Virus record (IMG/VR): IMGVR_UViG_3300022690_002130
Span: 1-21,165 of that record
Length of the DNA: 21,165 bases
Reading direction: 5' to 3' (one strand)
From: a virus
The notes beneath the pieces were generated by a model that was given only the letters and a program-made list of their open reading frames with translations, made no database searches and was not told where the DNA came from. Of the stretch, positions 1 to 5,569 are shown piece by piece. Made by a program: the position numbers and the translations under genes. Position 1 is the first letter of the stretch; every line of letters starts with the position of its first letter.

Positions 1-300
1 AACATCTACATAGATATAATTTTTGTCCTCATCCGTTAACTGTGTATAGTCTTTTAGAACTGGAAAAAGAAGATTAGTTTCAACTGGAATATTTAAGTTA
101 TTAGAAAAAATGGAACATCTTCCTTTAGCAGAAACATCAAGTAAAATATAGATTTTATCCGCTAAATTTTTCCCTTTACTACTAACTATTTTTGTAGAGT
201 GAAAATCTTCAACAAAAACATCTCCCCTAAATTTTTTAGATAACAATACCTCCATCCCCAAATACCGAGCTATGCTTACAAATGTATGTTGTTTAATCAT
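1..300 (-). CDS. Conserved phage protein, MIKQHT family, copy 1 (C-terminus beyond window edge)
   Basis: Function unknown. The frame starts at 300 with ATGATTAAACA, after a GGAGAAGAAG ribosome binding site, and runs off the left edge open. It is a paralogue of the complete 139-residue protein at 10730-11149. Both begin MIKQHT followed by ARYLGMEV, and both carry a later block of the form P-[VI]-L-K-D-x-TQLTDED. The middle is different, so the two copies are mosaics with conserved ends. The visible part is hydrophilic, with no membrane segment. It follows the ParA-like fragment by 11 bases on the same strand and may share its transcript. The family relationship is seen directly; no role can be assigned. 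Confidence 0.75.
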   Translation of the reverse strand, partial: MIKQHTFVSIARYLGMEVLLSKKFRGDVFVEDFHSTKIVSSKGKNLADKIYILLDVSAKGRCSIFSNNLNIPVETNLLFPVLKDYTQLTDEDKNYIYVDV

Positions 301-311
301 CTTCTTCTCCT

Positions 312-473
312 TCAAAGTTCTAACTCTACCGGCCTATTTGCACGCTTAACTAATTCATCAGTAAATTTCATATAATCACTAGATGATCTACATGACGGAT
401 CATAAATACCAACCGGCATTCCTTTTGCATTAGCCGCAGGTATTTTTTGACACGTTCTAATAATTGTTTTAAA
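312..473 (-). pseudogene. ParA-like partition ATPase, C-terminal fragment lacking its N-terminus
   Basis: No start codon is available: the frame can only be followed from about 473 down to the TGA at 314-312. The translated part reads FKTIIRTCQKIP, then GMPVGIYDPSCRSSSDYMKF, then DELVKR. This resembles the end of ParA/Soj-type Walker ATPases: an I-(P/R)-x-x-x-x-x-x-E/A-A block, a G-x-x-V/I-x-x-YDP turn, a serine-rich S-x-x-DY stretch, and a last helix ending E-x-V/L-x-R. The Walker A and B motifs would lie upstream and are absent. Upstream of about 473 the frame stays open but no longer looks like ParA, and the plus-strand RHH gene begins there. The gene therefore appears cut at about 470-476 by a deletion, inversion or chimeric join. 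It could also be a distant relative; the call rests on about 50 residues. Confidence 0.55.
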
Positions 474-683
474 AATAAGAATAAAAAGCCGGATATCATA
501 AGTTCTAAAAAGTTTGATGATAGAGAAGAGAATAGGCTTATAAGGCGAAGTTTTGATATTAGTAAGCGGTGTGCTAAGGAAATTAAATTAAGAGCTATTA
601 CGGAAGGAATAAAAGACTATGACGTTGTGCAGAGGGCTTTGAATCGGTATTTTGGGTTTGATGAAGGTGAAAAAGATGACTAA
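447..683 (+). CDS. Ribbon-helix-helix DNA-binding protein (omega/ParG/Arc-like)
   Basis: Small basic protein of 78 residues as drawn. The C-terminal half has RHH geometry: a short strand at about residues 33-38 (RRSFDI), helix A at about 40-54, a glycine/lysine turn, and helix B at about 57-69 (YDVVQRALNRYF). The N-terminus is a flexible Lys/Asp-rich arm. RHH dimers insert the strand into the major groove and often bind tandem short repeats. The start is doubtful. The only in-frame initiator is TTG at 447, which also reads as TTGACA and could be a -35 box. The homologous part probably begins at about 471 (KNKNKK), next to the cut end of the ParA-like fragment, so the natural start may have been lost. 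It is a candidate ligand for the 8-bp arrays at 1534, 3375 and 7761. The fold call is by eye. Confidence 0.6.
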   Translation: MTRSNNCFKNKNKKPDIISSKKFDDREENRLIRRSFDISKRCAKEIKLRAITEGIKDYDVVQRALNRYFGFDEGEKDD

Positions 684-822
684 ATATTTAAAACCAACAA
701 TACTTTCTTTATGGTTTGTAAGTATAAGTATAGGTCTAATGGTTTTCGATTCTCATCCCTCTATGGATTGGATATTTATACTCTCAACTATATGTATTAT
801 TATATCGATTTATTTTGATTGA
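676..822 (+). CDS. Small two-span membrane protein (48 aa)
   Basis: ATG at 676 overlaps the end of the RHH gene and lies 6 bases after a GGTGAAAAA stretch; TGA is at 820-822. The peptide starts MTKYLKPT, then has a hydrophobic stretch at about residues 8-23, a short polar loop (DSHPSMDW), and a second hydrophobic stretch at about 31-46, ending YFD. Two membrane spans joined by a short loop is common among phage early proteins of unknown role. No family is recognised. Tight overlap with the neighbours suggests one transcript with the RHH gene. Confidence 0.5.
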   Translation: MTKYLKPTILSLWFVSISIGLMVFDSHPSMDWIFILSTICIIISIYFD

Positions 823-832
823 ACGAGAAGGA

Positions 833-1015
833 ATGAAAAATAATCAAAGCTGTGAAAAATGTATTTACTTTTTAAGAAATTCAGATTCAAATTATCTTGA
901 TCAAAACATGGGTCAATGTAGAAGATTTCCAACCGAAATGTATACTTCAGTGTCTCATTGGTGCGGTGAATATAAAAGCAAAGACTATGCTGTAGTTGAA
1001 GGAGAAGAAAAATGA
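833..1015 (+). CDS. Small four-cysteine protein, probably zinc-binding (60 aa)
   Basis: ATG at 833 is preferred over an in-frame TTG at 815 because GAGAAGGA ends just upstream of it. The protein has a CEKC pair near the N-terminus, then GQCRRFPTE, then HWCGEY. This C-x2-C ... C-R-x-(F/Y)-P ... W-C-G-E pattern is a familiar small phage zinc-ribbon-like arrangement. The gene at 12281 has a similar Cys-rich N-terminus (CETC, HC, HC). Its TGA overlaps the next ATG (ATGA at 1012), so translation is probably coupled. The exact function is unknown. Confidence 0.7.
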   Translation: MKNNQSCEKCIYFLRNSDSNYLDQNMGQCRRFPTEMYTSVSHWCGEYKSKDYAVVEGEEK

Positions 1016-1251
1016 TTAAACACCACACACCACGGAGAATTGGAAAAATATTATTTAGAATTCCTTTTACTATTTTATTTGTAGTACATATACGTTTAGA
1101 AACAAAATTTATAAAAAAAATAGAACTTTGGAAAAAAGAATTTCAACCTTTTAGATATGTTGTTAATGGAAGTTATTATGGATGGACTGCATATAAATAT
1201 GGGTCTGGAGCTACAAAAGAGAGTTTGAAGAAAACTGGAGGATATTTATGA
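1012..1251 (+). CDS. Unknown protein with membrane-like segment and a MIKQHT-type start
   Basis: 79 residues beginning MIKHHTPRRIG. The first 30 bases closely match the start of the MIKQHT gene at 11149 (ATGATTAAACA, then CACACA, then CACGGAG), but the rest is unrelated. A hydrophobic segment at about residues 15-27 (FRIPFTILFVVHI) is followed by a basic stretch and an aromatic tail (YYGWTAYKYGSG). It overlaps both neighbours by 4 bases. The shared start suggests a recombined 5' end. No family is recognised. Confidence 0.6.
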   Translation: MIKHHTPRRIGKILFRIPFTILFVVHIRLETKFIKKIELWKKEFQPFRYVVNGSYYGWTAYKYGSGATKESLKKTGGYL

Positions 1252-1529
1252 AGAAAAAATATATTGAGAAATGCAATTCACTAAAAAAATGTAACCCTTG
1301 GTTTTTTTGGAAACAATGTGAGATTTGTGATTATTTGTTTAGAAGAGAGAAGGGTTGGCATGCTGAAACTGGCCCTTGGAATTATAGTAATTGTAGTATA
1401 TTTGGCCCACCCACAAGTGGAGTAATCCGTTATCTATGTCAAACATGCTCACCAACTTATAAATTTGCAAATGATTATTTTTTGAATGAAAAATGGAGAC
1501 CTAAAGGTTCGCCACCTAAAAAACCATAA
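1248..1529 (+). CDS. Cysteine- and tryptophan-rich protein, possible zinc ribbon (93 aa)
   Basis: Contains paired cysteines: KKCNPWFFWKQCEIC at about residues 14-28, then NCS, then LCQTCSP at about 64-70. Two CxxC knuckles at this spacing suggest one or two structural zinc sites. The C-terminus is basic and proline-rich (KGSPPKKP). It overlaps the previous gene by 4 bases and ends just before the 8-bp repeat array at 1534, so it closes the first plus-strand cluster. No enzyme motif is visible and no family is recognised. Confidence 0.65.
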   Translation: MKKKYIEKCNSLKKCNPWFFWKQCEICDYLFRREKGWHAETGPWNYSNCSIFGPPTSGVIRYLCQTCSPTYKFANDYFLNEKWRPKGSPPKKP

Positions 1530-1533
1530 TACT

Positions 1534-1565
1534 GAACATTTGAACAAAAGAACTTTTGAACATTT
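1534..1565 (+). repeat. 8-bp periodic array, 4 units, each beginning GAAC (proposed RHH operator)
   Basis: GAAC occurs at 1534, 1542, 1550 and 1558, exactly 8 bases apart, each followed by four A/T bases (ATTT, AAAA, TTTT, ATTT). A fifth position at 1566 has GCAA. The last unit contains the proposed -35 box of the integrase promoter. The same phase and core recur at 3375 and 7761. An unspaced 8-bp period is the geometry used by MetJ-type RHH repressors. Confidence 0.8.
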
Positions 1566-1586
1566 GCAATAACTCTATTTAATATG
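1557..1586 (+). promoter_or_regulatory. Putative integrase promoter overlapping the 8-bp array
   Basis: TTGAAC at 1557-1562 and TAATAT at 1581-1586 have an 18-base spacer; a TTAATA reading gives 17. The -35 box lies inside the fourth octamer, so a protein bound to the array would block RNA polymerase. Transcription would start about 25 bases upstream of the AAAGGAG ribosome binding site of the integrase. Confidence 0.55.
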
Positions 1587-1618
1587 CTACCCTTTCCCTA
1601 ACCCAAAGGAGACATAAC

Positions 1619-2596
1619 ATGATACCCAATACCCCCATTTCTTTGGAGTCTAAGAATAAAGAAGGCAAAAGAAAACTAGCTTTATCATACGCAGGTTTTT
1701 TGGCTTCTTATGCGGACTCCTCAAAAAAAATGATACATTCATACATCGGAATATTTTCCCGATTTTTAAAACAATACAATATCTCCATAGATGAAGTTGA
1801 CCAGAATATCGTTAATCTTTATCAAGATGCTACAGGACGAAAAGATATTTCAAACGGTACATACAATTTAAGAATAGGTTATATAAAATGCTTCCTATCC
1901 TTTTTAGGTAAGAACTTTATTTATAAATATAAACACCGTGAACCTTACGGAAATATCAGAATAATTAATGAAGATGATTTTAAATTAATCATTCATCATT
2001 TAGAAAAATCAATGAAAGATAAAACGTCTTTAAGTCCCAGTGGCATCTTAAATTATCGCCGATATCTGAGGGATTTTATTATATTCTCCCTTTTCTATTT
2101 ATCAGGTCTTAGAAAATCAGAACTTACCGGATTGAAACATAAAGATGTATTTGTTGAAGGGGGAGACATTTTTTATAAAACCGATATTAAAGGTTCGAGA
2201 GAAATTAAAAAACAATTTCCTGTTTTTCTTTATAACTACATTAATGAATTGAAACAAATTGAAAACAAAACAGATGATTGTTATATTTTTACCAGTGTGA
2301 GTAATAGAAGCAGTACTAAAATGTTATCTAATGCAGCCCCTAATAAGTTTTTTATGAAATACTTTAAAAGTGTTACCGGCAAAAATGAAAGAGTTACCAT
2401 ACACGGTATTAGAAATATATCCGGTTTAGCTGTCTTTGAAGAAACAAAAGATATTTTAATTACTAAAGATCATCTCAATCATTTTCGTTTAAATACAACT
2501 CAAATTTATTTGGAAAAAGGTAGAGAAAGAAAATCAAGTCCATACAATTCATTAATCAATCGTTTAGACCTTAAGCAATATGCTGGTCAGAATTAA
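1619..2596 (+). CDS. int: Tyrosine recombinase / phage integrase
   Basis: 325 residues, full length for the XerC/D and phage integrase family. The N-terminal half (about 20-105) is a SAM-like core-binding domain; residues 115-320 form the catalytic domain. Catalytic residues can be placed: R165 in SGLRKSEL, a likely K191 in the beta-hairpin (DIKGSRE), H262-x-x-R265 in HGIRNISG, H288 in LNHFRLNTT, and the nucleophile Y297 in TQIYLEK. The set is complete, so the enzyme should be active. ATG at 1619 follows AAAGGAGAC. It is transcribed from its own promoter, which lies under an 8-bp array. Its role could be integration/excision, multimer resolution of a plasmid prophage, or segment inversion; no attP could be identified. 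Confidence 0.92.
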   Translation: MIPNTPISLESKNKEGKRKLALSYAGFLASYADSSKKMIHSYIGIFSRFLKQYNISIDEVDQNIVNLYQDATGRKDISNGTYNLRIGYIKCFLSFLGKNFIYKYKHREPYGNIRIINEDDFKLIIHHLEKSMKDKTSLSPSGILNYRRYLRDFIIFSLFYLSGLRKSELTGLKHKDVFVEGGDIFYKTDIKGSREIKKQFPVFLYNYINELKQIENKTDDCYIFTSVSNRSSTKMLSNAAPNKFFMKYFKSVTGKNERVTIHGIRNISGLAVFEETKDILITKDHLNHFRLNTTQIYLEKGRERKSSPYNSLINRLDLKQYAGQN

Positions 2597-2624
2597 TTTA
2601 AAAGAAAGGTGAGGTAATAAAATA

Positions 2625-3059
2625 ATGAATGATGATTTAATTCTTAAAATAAATTATACCGATCCTGTATATCATAAAGAAAAAACCAAAACTATTCATA
2701 TTCCCAAAGAAAAGATCAAAGATATAAAAAAAGAGCATATTAGTATTTTAATGGTGCAGTTAGCAAAGATGTATTTTAATAAAATCATCCAAAATAATAA
2801 TCAAAATTATGTTCCTTTTAGAGTTCGTTTTATAGAGGCGATTAAGAAGAGTTCCAGTGGGTTTCTTGTGGGTTATTGTCCTTGTTGTGAGGGGAAAATA
2901 AAATTTGTTAATATAGGGCCTATTTTATATCGGGAATCTCGGTGTAATGATGAAGAAAGGTTAGTCTTGGTGGGAGAAGATGAGCTTTCATGTTTTTTAG
3001 ACCCGATTAAAGGGGATTTTAAAAAGGCGGTAAGGTTTGTTAATCGGTTGAAGTGTTAA
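2625..3059 (+). CDS. Unknown protein with CPCC zinc-knuckle-like motif (144 aa)
   Basis: Begins 28 bases after the integrase, with AAAGGTGAGG as ribosome binding site. The N-terminal part is charged and beta-rich (LKINYTDP, TIHIPKEKI). A middle helix (ISILMVQLAKMYFNKI) follows. The C-terminal part has GYCPCCEGKIKF at about residues 89-100, which looks like half of a zinc ribbon; further cysteines occur in SRCND, LSCFL and the terminal C. Its position suggests co-transcription with int. It ends TAAATG, overlapping the next start region. Function unknown. Confidence 0.7.
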   Translation: MNDDLILKINYTDPVYHKEKTKTIHIPKEKIKDIKKEHISILMVQLAKMYFNKIIQNNNQNYVPFRVRFIEAIKKSSSGFLVGYCPCCEGKIKFVNIGPILYRESRCNDEERLVLVGEDELSCFLDPIKGDFKKAVRFVNRLKC

Positions 3060-3368
3060 ATGAATAAGAAAATTAAAGAAGTAACTAAAGACGAAATAGA
3101 AAATTTACCAGATGGTCTTTATAAATATAAAATAAATCAAAATTTATGTATAAATTGTAACAAATTTCAAATATATGAAGAAAGAGAATATGGTCTTTGT
3201 GAATTATGTAATAAAAGTGCGACTGAAATTCAACAATTTATCTATAAAGGTCTTCTGGTATTTAAGAGAAAGCATGAAGGTAAGAAATTTGATGAAGAAT
3301 TCAGAAAGAAATTAAAAGATGAATTAATATCATTATATGGAAGGGCTGAAAAAAAATTCAAAGCATAG
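3060..3368 (+). CDS. Small zinc-ribbon-like protein (102 aa)
   Basis: Starts at the base after the previous stop codon, so translation is probably coupled. It has two CxxC pairs, LCINCNKF at about residues 29-36 and LCELCNK at about 47-53, 14 residues apart: a classical four-cysteine zinc site. The C-terminal half is a highly charged helix (KRKHEGKKFDEEFRKKLK), perhaps a DNA- or RNA-contacting tail. No catalytic motif. It is the last gene before the long octamer array at 3375. Confidence 0.7.
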   Translation: MNKKIKEVTKDEIENLPDGLYKYKINQNLCINCNKFQIYEEREYGLCELCNKSATEIQQFIYKGLLVFKRKHEGKKFDEEFRKKLKDELISLYGRAEKKFKA

Positions 3369-3374
3369 TGAATT

Positions 3375-3430
3375 GAACTTTAGTTTATTTGTTTATTTGA
3401 ACTATTGAACTTTAGTTCTAATGTTCTTTA
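3375..3430 (+). repeat. 8-bp periodic array, 7 units in both orientations, upstream of ssb
   Basis: Seven consecutive octamers start at 3375, 3383, 3391, 3399, 3407, 3415 and 3423. All begin with G: three GAAC, two GTTT, two GTTC. The rest of each unit is A/T. Units 5 and 6 form the palindrome GAACTTTAGTTC. GTTC is the complement of GAAC, so the array mixes direct and inverted units, as seen for the RHH protein omega on its heptads. It fills most of the gap between 3368 and the ssb promoter. Confidence 0.75.
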
Positions 3431-3446
3431 TTGTTTTATATCTTAC

Positions 3447-3476
3447 TTGTTAATGACCCCACTAGGTCTATATATT
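3447..3476 (+). promoter_or_regulatory. Putative ssb promoter
   Basis: TTGTTA at 3447-3452 and TATATT at 3471-3476 with an 18-base spacer, 16 bases downstream of the octamer array. TATAAA starting at 3475 is an alternative -10. The leader to the SSB start would be about 65 bases. Confidence 0.45.
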
Positions 3477-3506
3477 ATAAACTTTCGATATGACATTTAA
3501 TAGACC
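3465..3506. promoter_or_regulatory. Inverted repeat around the ssb -10 region (possible second operator)
   Basis: GGTCTAT at 3465-3471 pairs with ATAGACC at 3500-3506, with 28 bases between. The left arm overlaps the -10 box and the right arm lies in the leader. The spacing suits either a dimeric operator or a leader hairpin. It is only 7 bp long, so it could be chance. Confidence 0.35.
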
Positions 3507-3547
3507 CAGTGATACTATTGAGTATATTAAATAAGGGAGTGAGTAAA

Positions 3548-3898
3548 ATGAGTTTTAATTACAATCAGGTAACATTAATAGGACGTTTAACCCAAGACCC
3601 TGAGATGTTAAGGGTACTAGATAAAGTAAAGGCCACTCTATATTTAGCTATTAACAGACCATACAAAAAAGAGGATGGCACTTCTGACACTGATTTTATA
3701 GCTGTTATTGTGTGGGGAAAGCTAGCCGAGATCGTACAGCAATACACAGTCAAAGGCAGTCCGCTTTTAGTCAGCGGTAGAATACAAGTAAGAAGCTACG
3801 AGTATGACGATAAAAAGCATTGGATAACTGAGGTGCTCGCTGACAATATCCAATTCTTAGGGAAAGAAGAGAAGATAAACAAGGAGCAAGTAAAATGA
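3548..3898 (+). CDS. ssb: Single-stranded DNA-binding protein
   Basis: The start at 3548 (MSFNYNQVTLIGRL) follows AAGGGAGTGAG at good spacing; an in-frame GTG at 3509 lacks one and is rejected. The 116-residue protein is one OB fold: strand 1 VTLIGRLTQDPE, then the F-I-A-V-I-V-WGKLAE core at about 49-61, then V-K-G-S-PLLVSGRIQVRSYE at about 68-84 and a last strand VLADNIQFLG at about 95-104. These are family hallmarks. It binds ssDNA during replication and recombination. Oddly it stops soon after the OB fold and lacks the acidic DDxPF tip that bacterial SSBs use to recruit partners, ending KINKEQVK. The TGA overlaps the next ATG. Confidence 0.93.
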   Translation: MSFNYNQVTLIGRLTQDPEMLRVLDKVKATLYLAINRPYKKEDGTSDTDFIAVIVWGKLAEIVQQYTVKGSPLLVSGRIQVRSYEYDDKKHWITEVLADNIQFLGKEEKINKEQVK

Positions 3899-4059
3899 AA
3901 CTAACACTAGAGGAGTTACTATTTAAAACAGGGCAGATACATGGGACTTTAATGAATGAAACTATGTCAAGACAAGATCGGATTGACAAAGCAATTAAAT
4001 TGCTTGAAGAAGTACACCAAAAGACGCTAGAAGAGAATCAAGAAAATAAAGAAGTTTAA
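3895..4059 (+). CDS. Small helical acidic protein (54 aa)
   Basis: ATG at 3895 overlaps the SSB stop codon (ATGA), after GGAGCAAG. The peptide starts MKLTLEELLFKTGQ and is mostly helical, with a Glu/Lys-rich end (LLEEVHQKTLEENQENKEV). No membrane segment and no cysteines. Coupling to ssb suggests a replication-linked role, but this is only context. No family recognised. Confidence 0.55.
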   Translation: MKLTLEELLFKTGQIHGTLMNETMSRQDRIDKAIKLLEEVHQKTLEENQENKEV

Positions 4060-4066
4060 GTTATTA

Positions 4067-4270
4067 ATGCCACGTAAACTAAAATACGACTACGATATAA
4101 AGATAATAACAAAGCTATCAAACAAACCTTTCAATTGGACAATGGCGAAGATCGCTAGACATAACAAATGGCCTAGAAAGGATACTATGCTATGGGTTCG
4201 TAGACATTATTTGATTGTAGAGGACAAGAAAGTTGAATTTATACCTATTGAGAAGAAAGGAAGGAAATGA
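4067..4270 (+). CDS. Small homeodomain-like HTH protein, paralogue of 12093
   Basis: 67 residues starting MPRKLKYDYDIK. The middle (NWTMAKIARHNKWPRKDTMLWVRRHY) looks like a helix-turn-helix: W-x-x-(I)-A helix, turn, then a recognition helix ending in W-V-R-R. The protein at 12093 has the same layout: MPKRVKYD, NWDEINNNYGKSKGTIQRWF. They are related early regulators, or terminase-small-subunit-like DNA binders. The C-terminus is basic. It overlaps the next gene by 4 bases. DNA binding is inferred from the motif only. Confidence 0.6.
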   Translation: MPRKLKYDYDIKIITKLSNKPFNWTMAKIARHNKWPRKDTMLWVRRHYLIVEDKKVEFIPIEKKGRK

Positions 4271-4719
4271 TGATATTTATTTCAGAATTTAATGACTTAC
4301 CAATGCTAAATGATGTGTTAGTATCAACCATATTTTTGGGTATACTTATAATTTTTGGATTGATAATTTATATAAGTATAACTCAAATAGATTTGAGATT
4401 TGACTATTCTTATCATAAAGAAGTAACTATTAAGAATTTAAAAAGTTTTGGTTATGCTGACTTTAATGAATTCAAGAAACAATTTGATAATGATAAAAGA
4501 AAATGGACTAGAGATATCAATTATTTAGAAGCATTTTTTGAATATGAAACAATATCTGATCATAAATGTATGGTATCTCAAGTAGAGAATGGAATAGTTT
4601 TTTTCAATAATAAAGGAATGGTATTTTCTAGTCTAAAAGAATTTAAAAAGTTTCGATCTTTCATAAAAAAGAATAAATATAAATATGAGGAAACTGATAG
4701 TGTTAATTGGAAAAATTGA
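4267..4719 (+). CDS. Membrane-anchored unknown protein with a borrowed 12-residue module
   Basis: 150 residues. One membrane span at about residues 18-38 (VSTIFLGILIIFGLIIYISI) is followed by a soluble charged domain with FEYETISDHKCMVSQVENGIVFF and a basic Lys-rich C-terminus. Residues 15-26 (NDVLVSTIFLGI) are encoded by a 36-bp segment identical but for one base to a segment inside the gene at 5570, in the same frame. There it belongs to the conserved core of another family. The N-terminus of this gene thus looks recombined. Topology is probably N-out/C-in or the reverse; function unknown. Confidence 0.65.
   Translation: MMIFISEFNDLPMLNDVLVSTIFLGILIIFGLIIYISITQIDLRFDYSYHKEVTIKNLKSFGYADFNEFKKQFDNDKRKWTRDINYLEAFFEYETISDHKCMVSQVENGIVFFNNKGMVFSSLKEFKKFRSFIKKNKYKYEETDSVNWKN
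4309..4344 (+). repeat. 36-bp coding direct repeat, copy A
   Basis: Matches 5708-5743 at 35 of 36 positions (A/G difference at base 22), and both copies are read in the same frame (NDVLVST, I or V, FLGI). The flanking sequence is unrelated apart from a few bases (TTATAAT) downstream. Confidence 0.85.
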
Positions 4720-4733
4720 GGAAGGAAATAATT

Positions 4734-5030
4734 ATGCCCGATAAAAAAGATTTATATAAACAACAAATTGTAGAGAATCTTACAAAAGATTTTTTATTAA
4801 ATATTTCAAATGAAAGAGACATACTTTTAAAAAAAATGTATCATCAGAAAATTCCTAGTTCTTATGTAAAATTTTTGTCCAGTAGGGTTTTAATTGATGC
4901 ATTATTATTTTTATTAGGAACAACAAAAGAAATAAGTAAAAAAGAATCGGATGAATTAATAGATTATTGTATAAAAGAAGCGTATGAGAATTATGAAGAA
5001 ATTATGGAAAAATGGATAAGGAGAGTCTAA
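4734..5030 (+). CDS. Unknown helical protein (98 aa)
   Basis: The ATG at 4734 (MPDKKDLYKQQ) is chosen because GAGGAAGGAAA precedes it; an in-frame ATG at 4707 overlaps the previous gene. The protein is mostly helical: VENLTKDFLLNIS, YVKFLSSRVLIDALLFLLG (hydrophobic, possibly a buried helix), ESDELIDYCIKEAYENY. It ends EKWIRRV. No cysteine pairs or catalytic motifs. No family recognised; it sits in a run of small early genes. Confidence 0.6.
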   Translation: MPDKKDLYKQQIVENLTKDFLLNISNERDILLKKMYHQKIPSSYVKFLSSRVLIDALLFLLGTTKEISKKESDELIDYCIKEAYENYEEIMEKWIRRV

Positions 5031-5033
5031 AAA

Positions 5034-5333
5034 ATGAAAAATGATAAGAAGTTAATGCTAAATGATTCTTCTATTCAAGAACTGGATGAAGAATCTTATG
5101 TAGAACAAGCGTCTAAAATTGACCATCTTCTTAAAGTTCAAAAAAGAAAAAAAGAATTGCACGATGAGGAAATAAAACGAAATATTATGTGTTTTGTTTG
5201 GTTATCTTTTGCTGATGCAACTAAACCAAAAGGAACGCAATTTAATGGTGTAATCCTTACTAAAGCATTAGGTTCTACAGACGCACTAATAAAAACACAT
5301 AAATTAAATATTAATCCGGGGGGGGCAAGTTGA
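5034..5333 (+). CDS. Unknown early protein ending at a G8 tract (99 aa)
   Basis: Starts at 5034 after AAGGAGAG. The N-terminus is acidic and helical with a Lys-rich coil (LLKVQKRKKELHDEEIKRN). The C-terminal part (CFVWLSFADATKPKG, FNGVILTKALGSTDAL) looks folded. The last codons lie on a run of eight G residues at 5318-5325, giving NPGGAS and TGA. With one G fewer the frame would read through GGQVE into the ATG at 5335 and add the next frame, so the true product may be a longer fusion of about 131 residues. Function unknown. Confidence 0.6.
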   Translation: MKNDKKLMLNDSSIQELDEESYVEQASKIDHLLKVQKRKKELHDEEIKRNIMCFVWLSFADATKPKGTQFNGVILTKALGSTDALIKTHKLNINPGGAS

Positions 5334-5334
5334 A

Positions 5335-5439
5335 ATGTATGAAATACCTTTAGATTATGAAGATGCTCATCTTTTTAAAGGTAACTTAGATATATTATTA
5401 TCAAAACGAGATTTAGAAAGATTAAATTTATATCCGTAG
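5335..5439 (+). CDS. Short frame after the G8 tract, possibly the C-terminus of the gene at 5034 (34 aa)
   Basis: Reads MYEIPLDYEDAHLF and ends RLNLYP then TAG. No proper ribosome binding site is seen; only the G-run lies about 9 bases upstream. A single-base deletion in the G8 tract puts it in frame with the preceding gene. It is either the frameshifted tail of that gene or a small coupled gene. It is acidic and helical, with no motif. Confidence 0.45.
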   Translation: MYEIPLDYEDAHLFKGNLDILLSKRDLERLNLYP

Positions 5440-5452
5440 GAGAGGGTAAAAG

Positions 5453-5560
5453 ATGACTGAATTAGACATATTATTAAGAATAGAAAGCTCACTAAAAGGT
5501 ATATTTTGGCTATTAATATCTATGTATTTAATTTGGTTATTATTTAAGGCTTTTAAATAA
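5453..5560 (+). CDS. Single-span membrane peptide (35 aa)
   Basis: ATG at 5453 follows GGAGAGGGTAAAAG. The peptide is MTELDILLRIESSLKG followed by a hydrophobic segment at about residues 17-32 (IFWLLISMYLIWLLF) and a basic end (KAFK). A good ribosome binding site and clean packing between neighbours support it. Function unknown; a holin-like or membrane-anchoring role cannot be told from sequence. Confidence 0.5.
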   Translation: MTELDILLRIESSLKGIFWLLISMYLIWLLFKAFK

Positions 5561-5569
5561 GGATGGTGA

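Noticed and set aside
815-832. TTG start at 815 for the four-cysteine protein
   Set aside because: It lies within the end of the upstream membrane-protein gene, and a GAGAAGGA site fits the ATG at 833.
1534-1565. Octamer arrays as integrase arm-binding sites
   Set aside because: Arm sites usually cluster around attP; arrays at 3375 and 7761 are far from int and share its phase, which fits a repressor or partition protein better. Not excluded for the array next to int.
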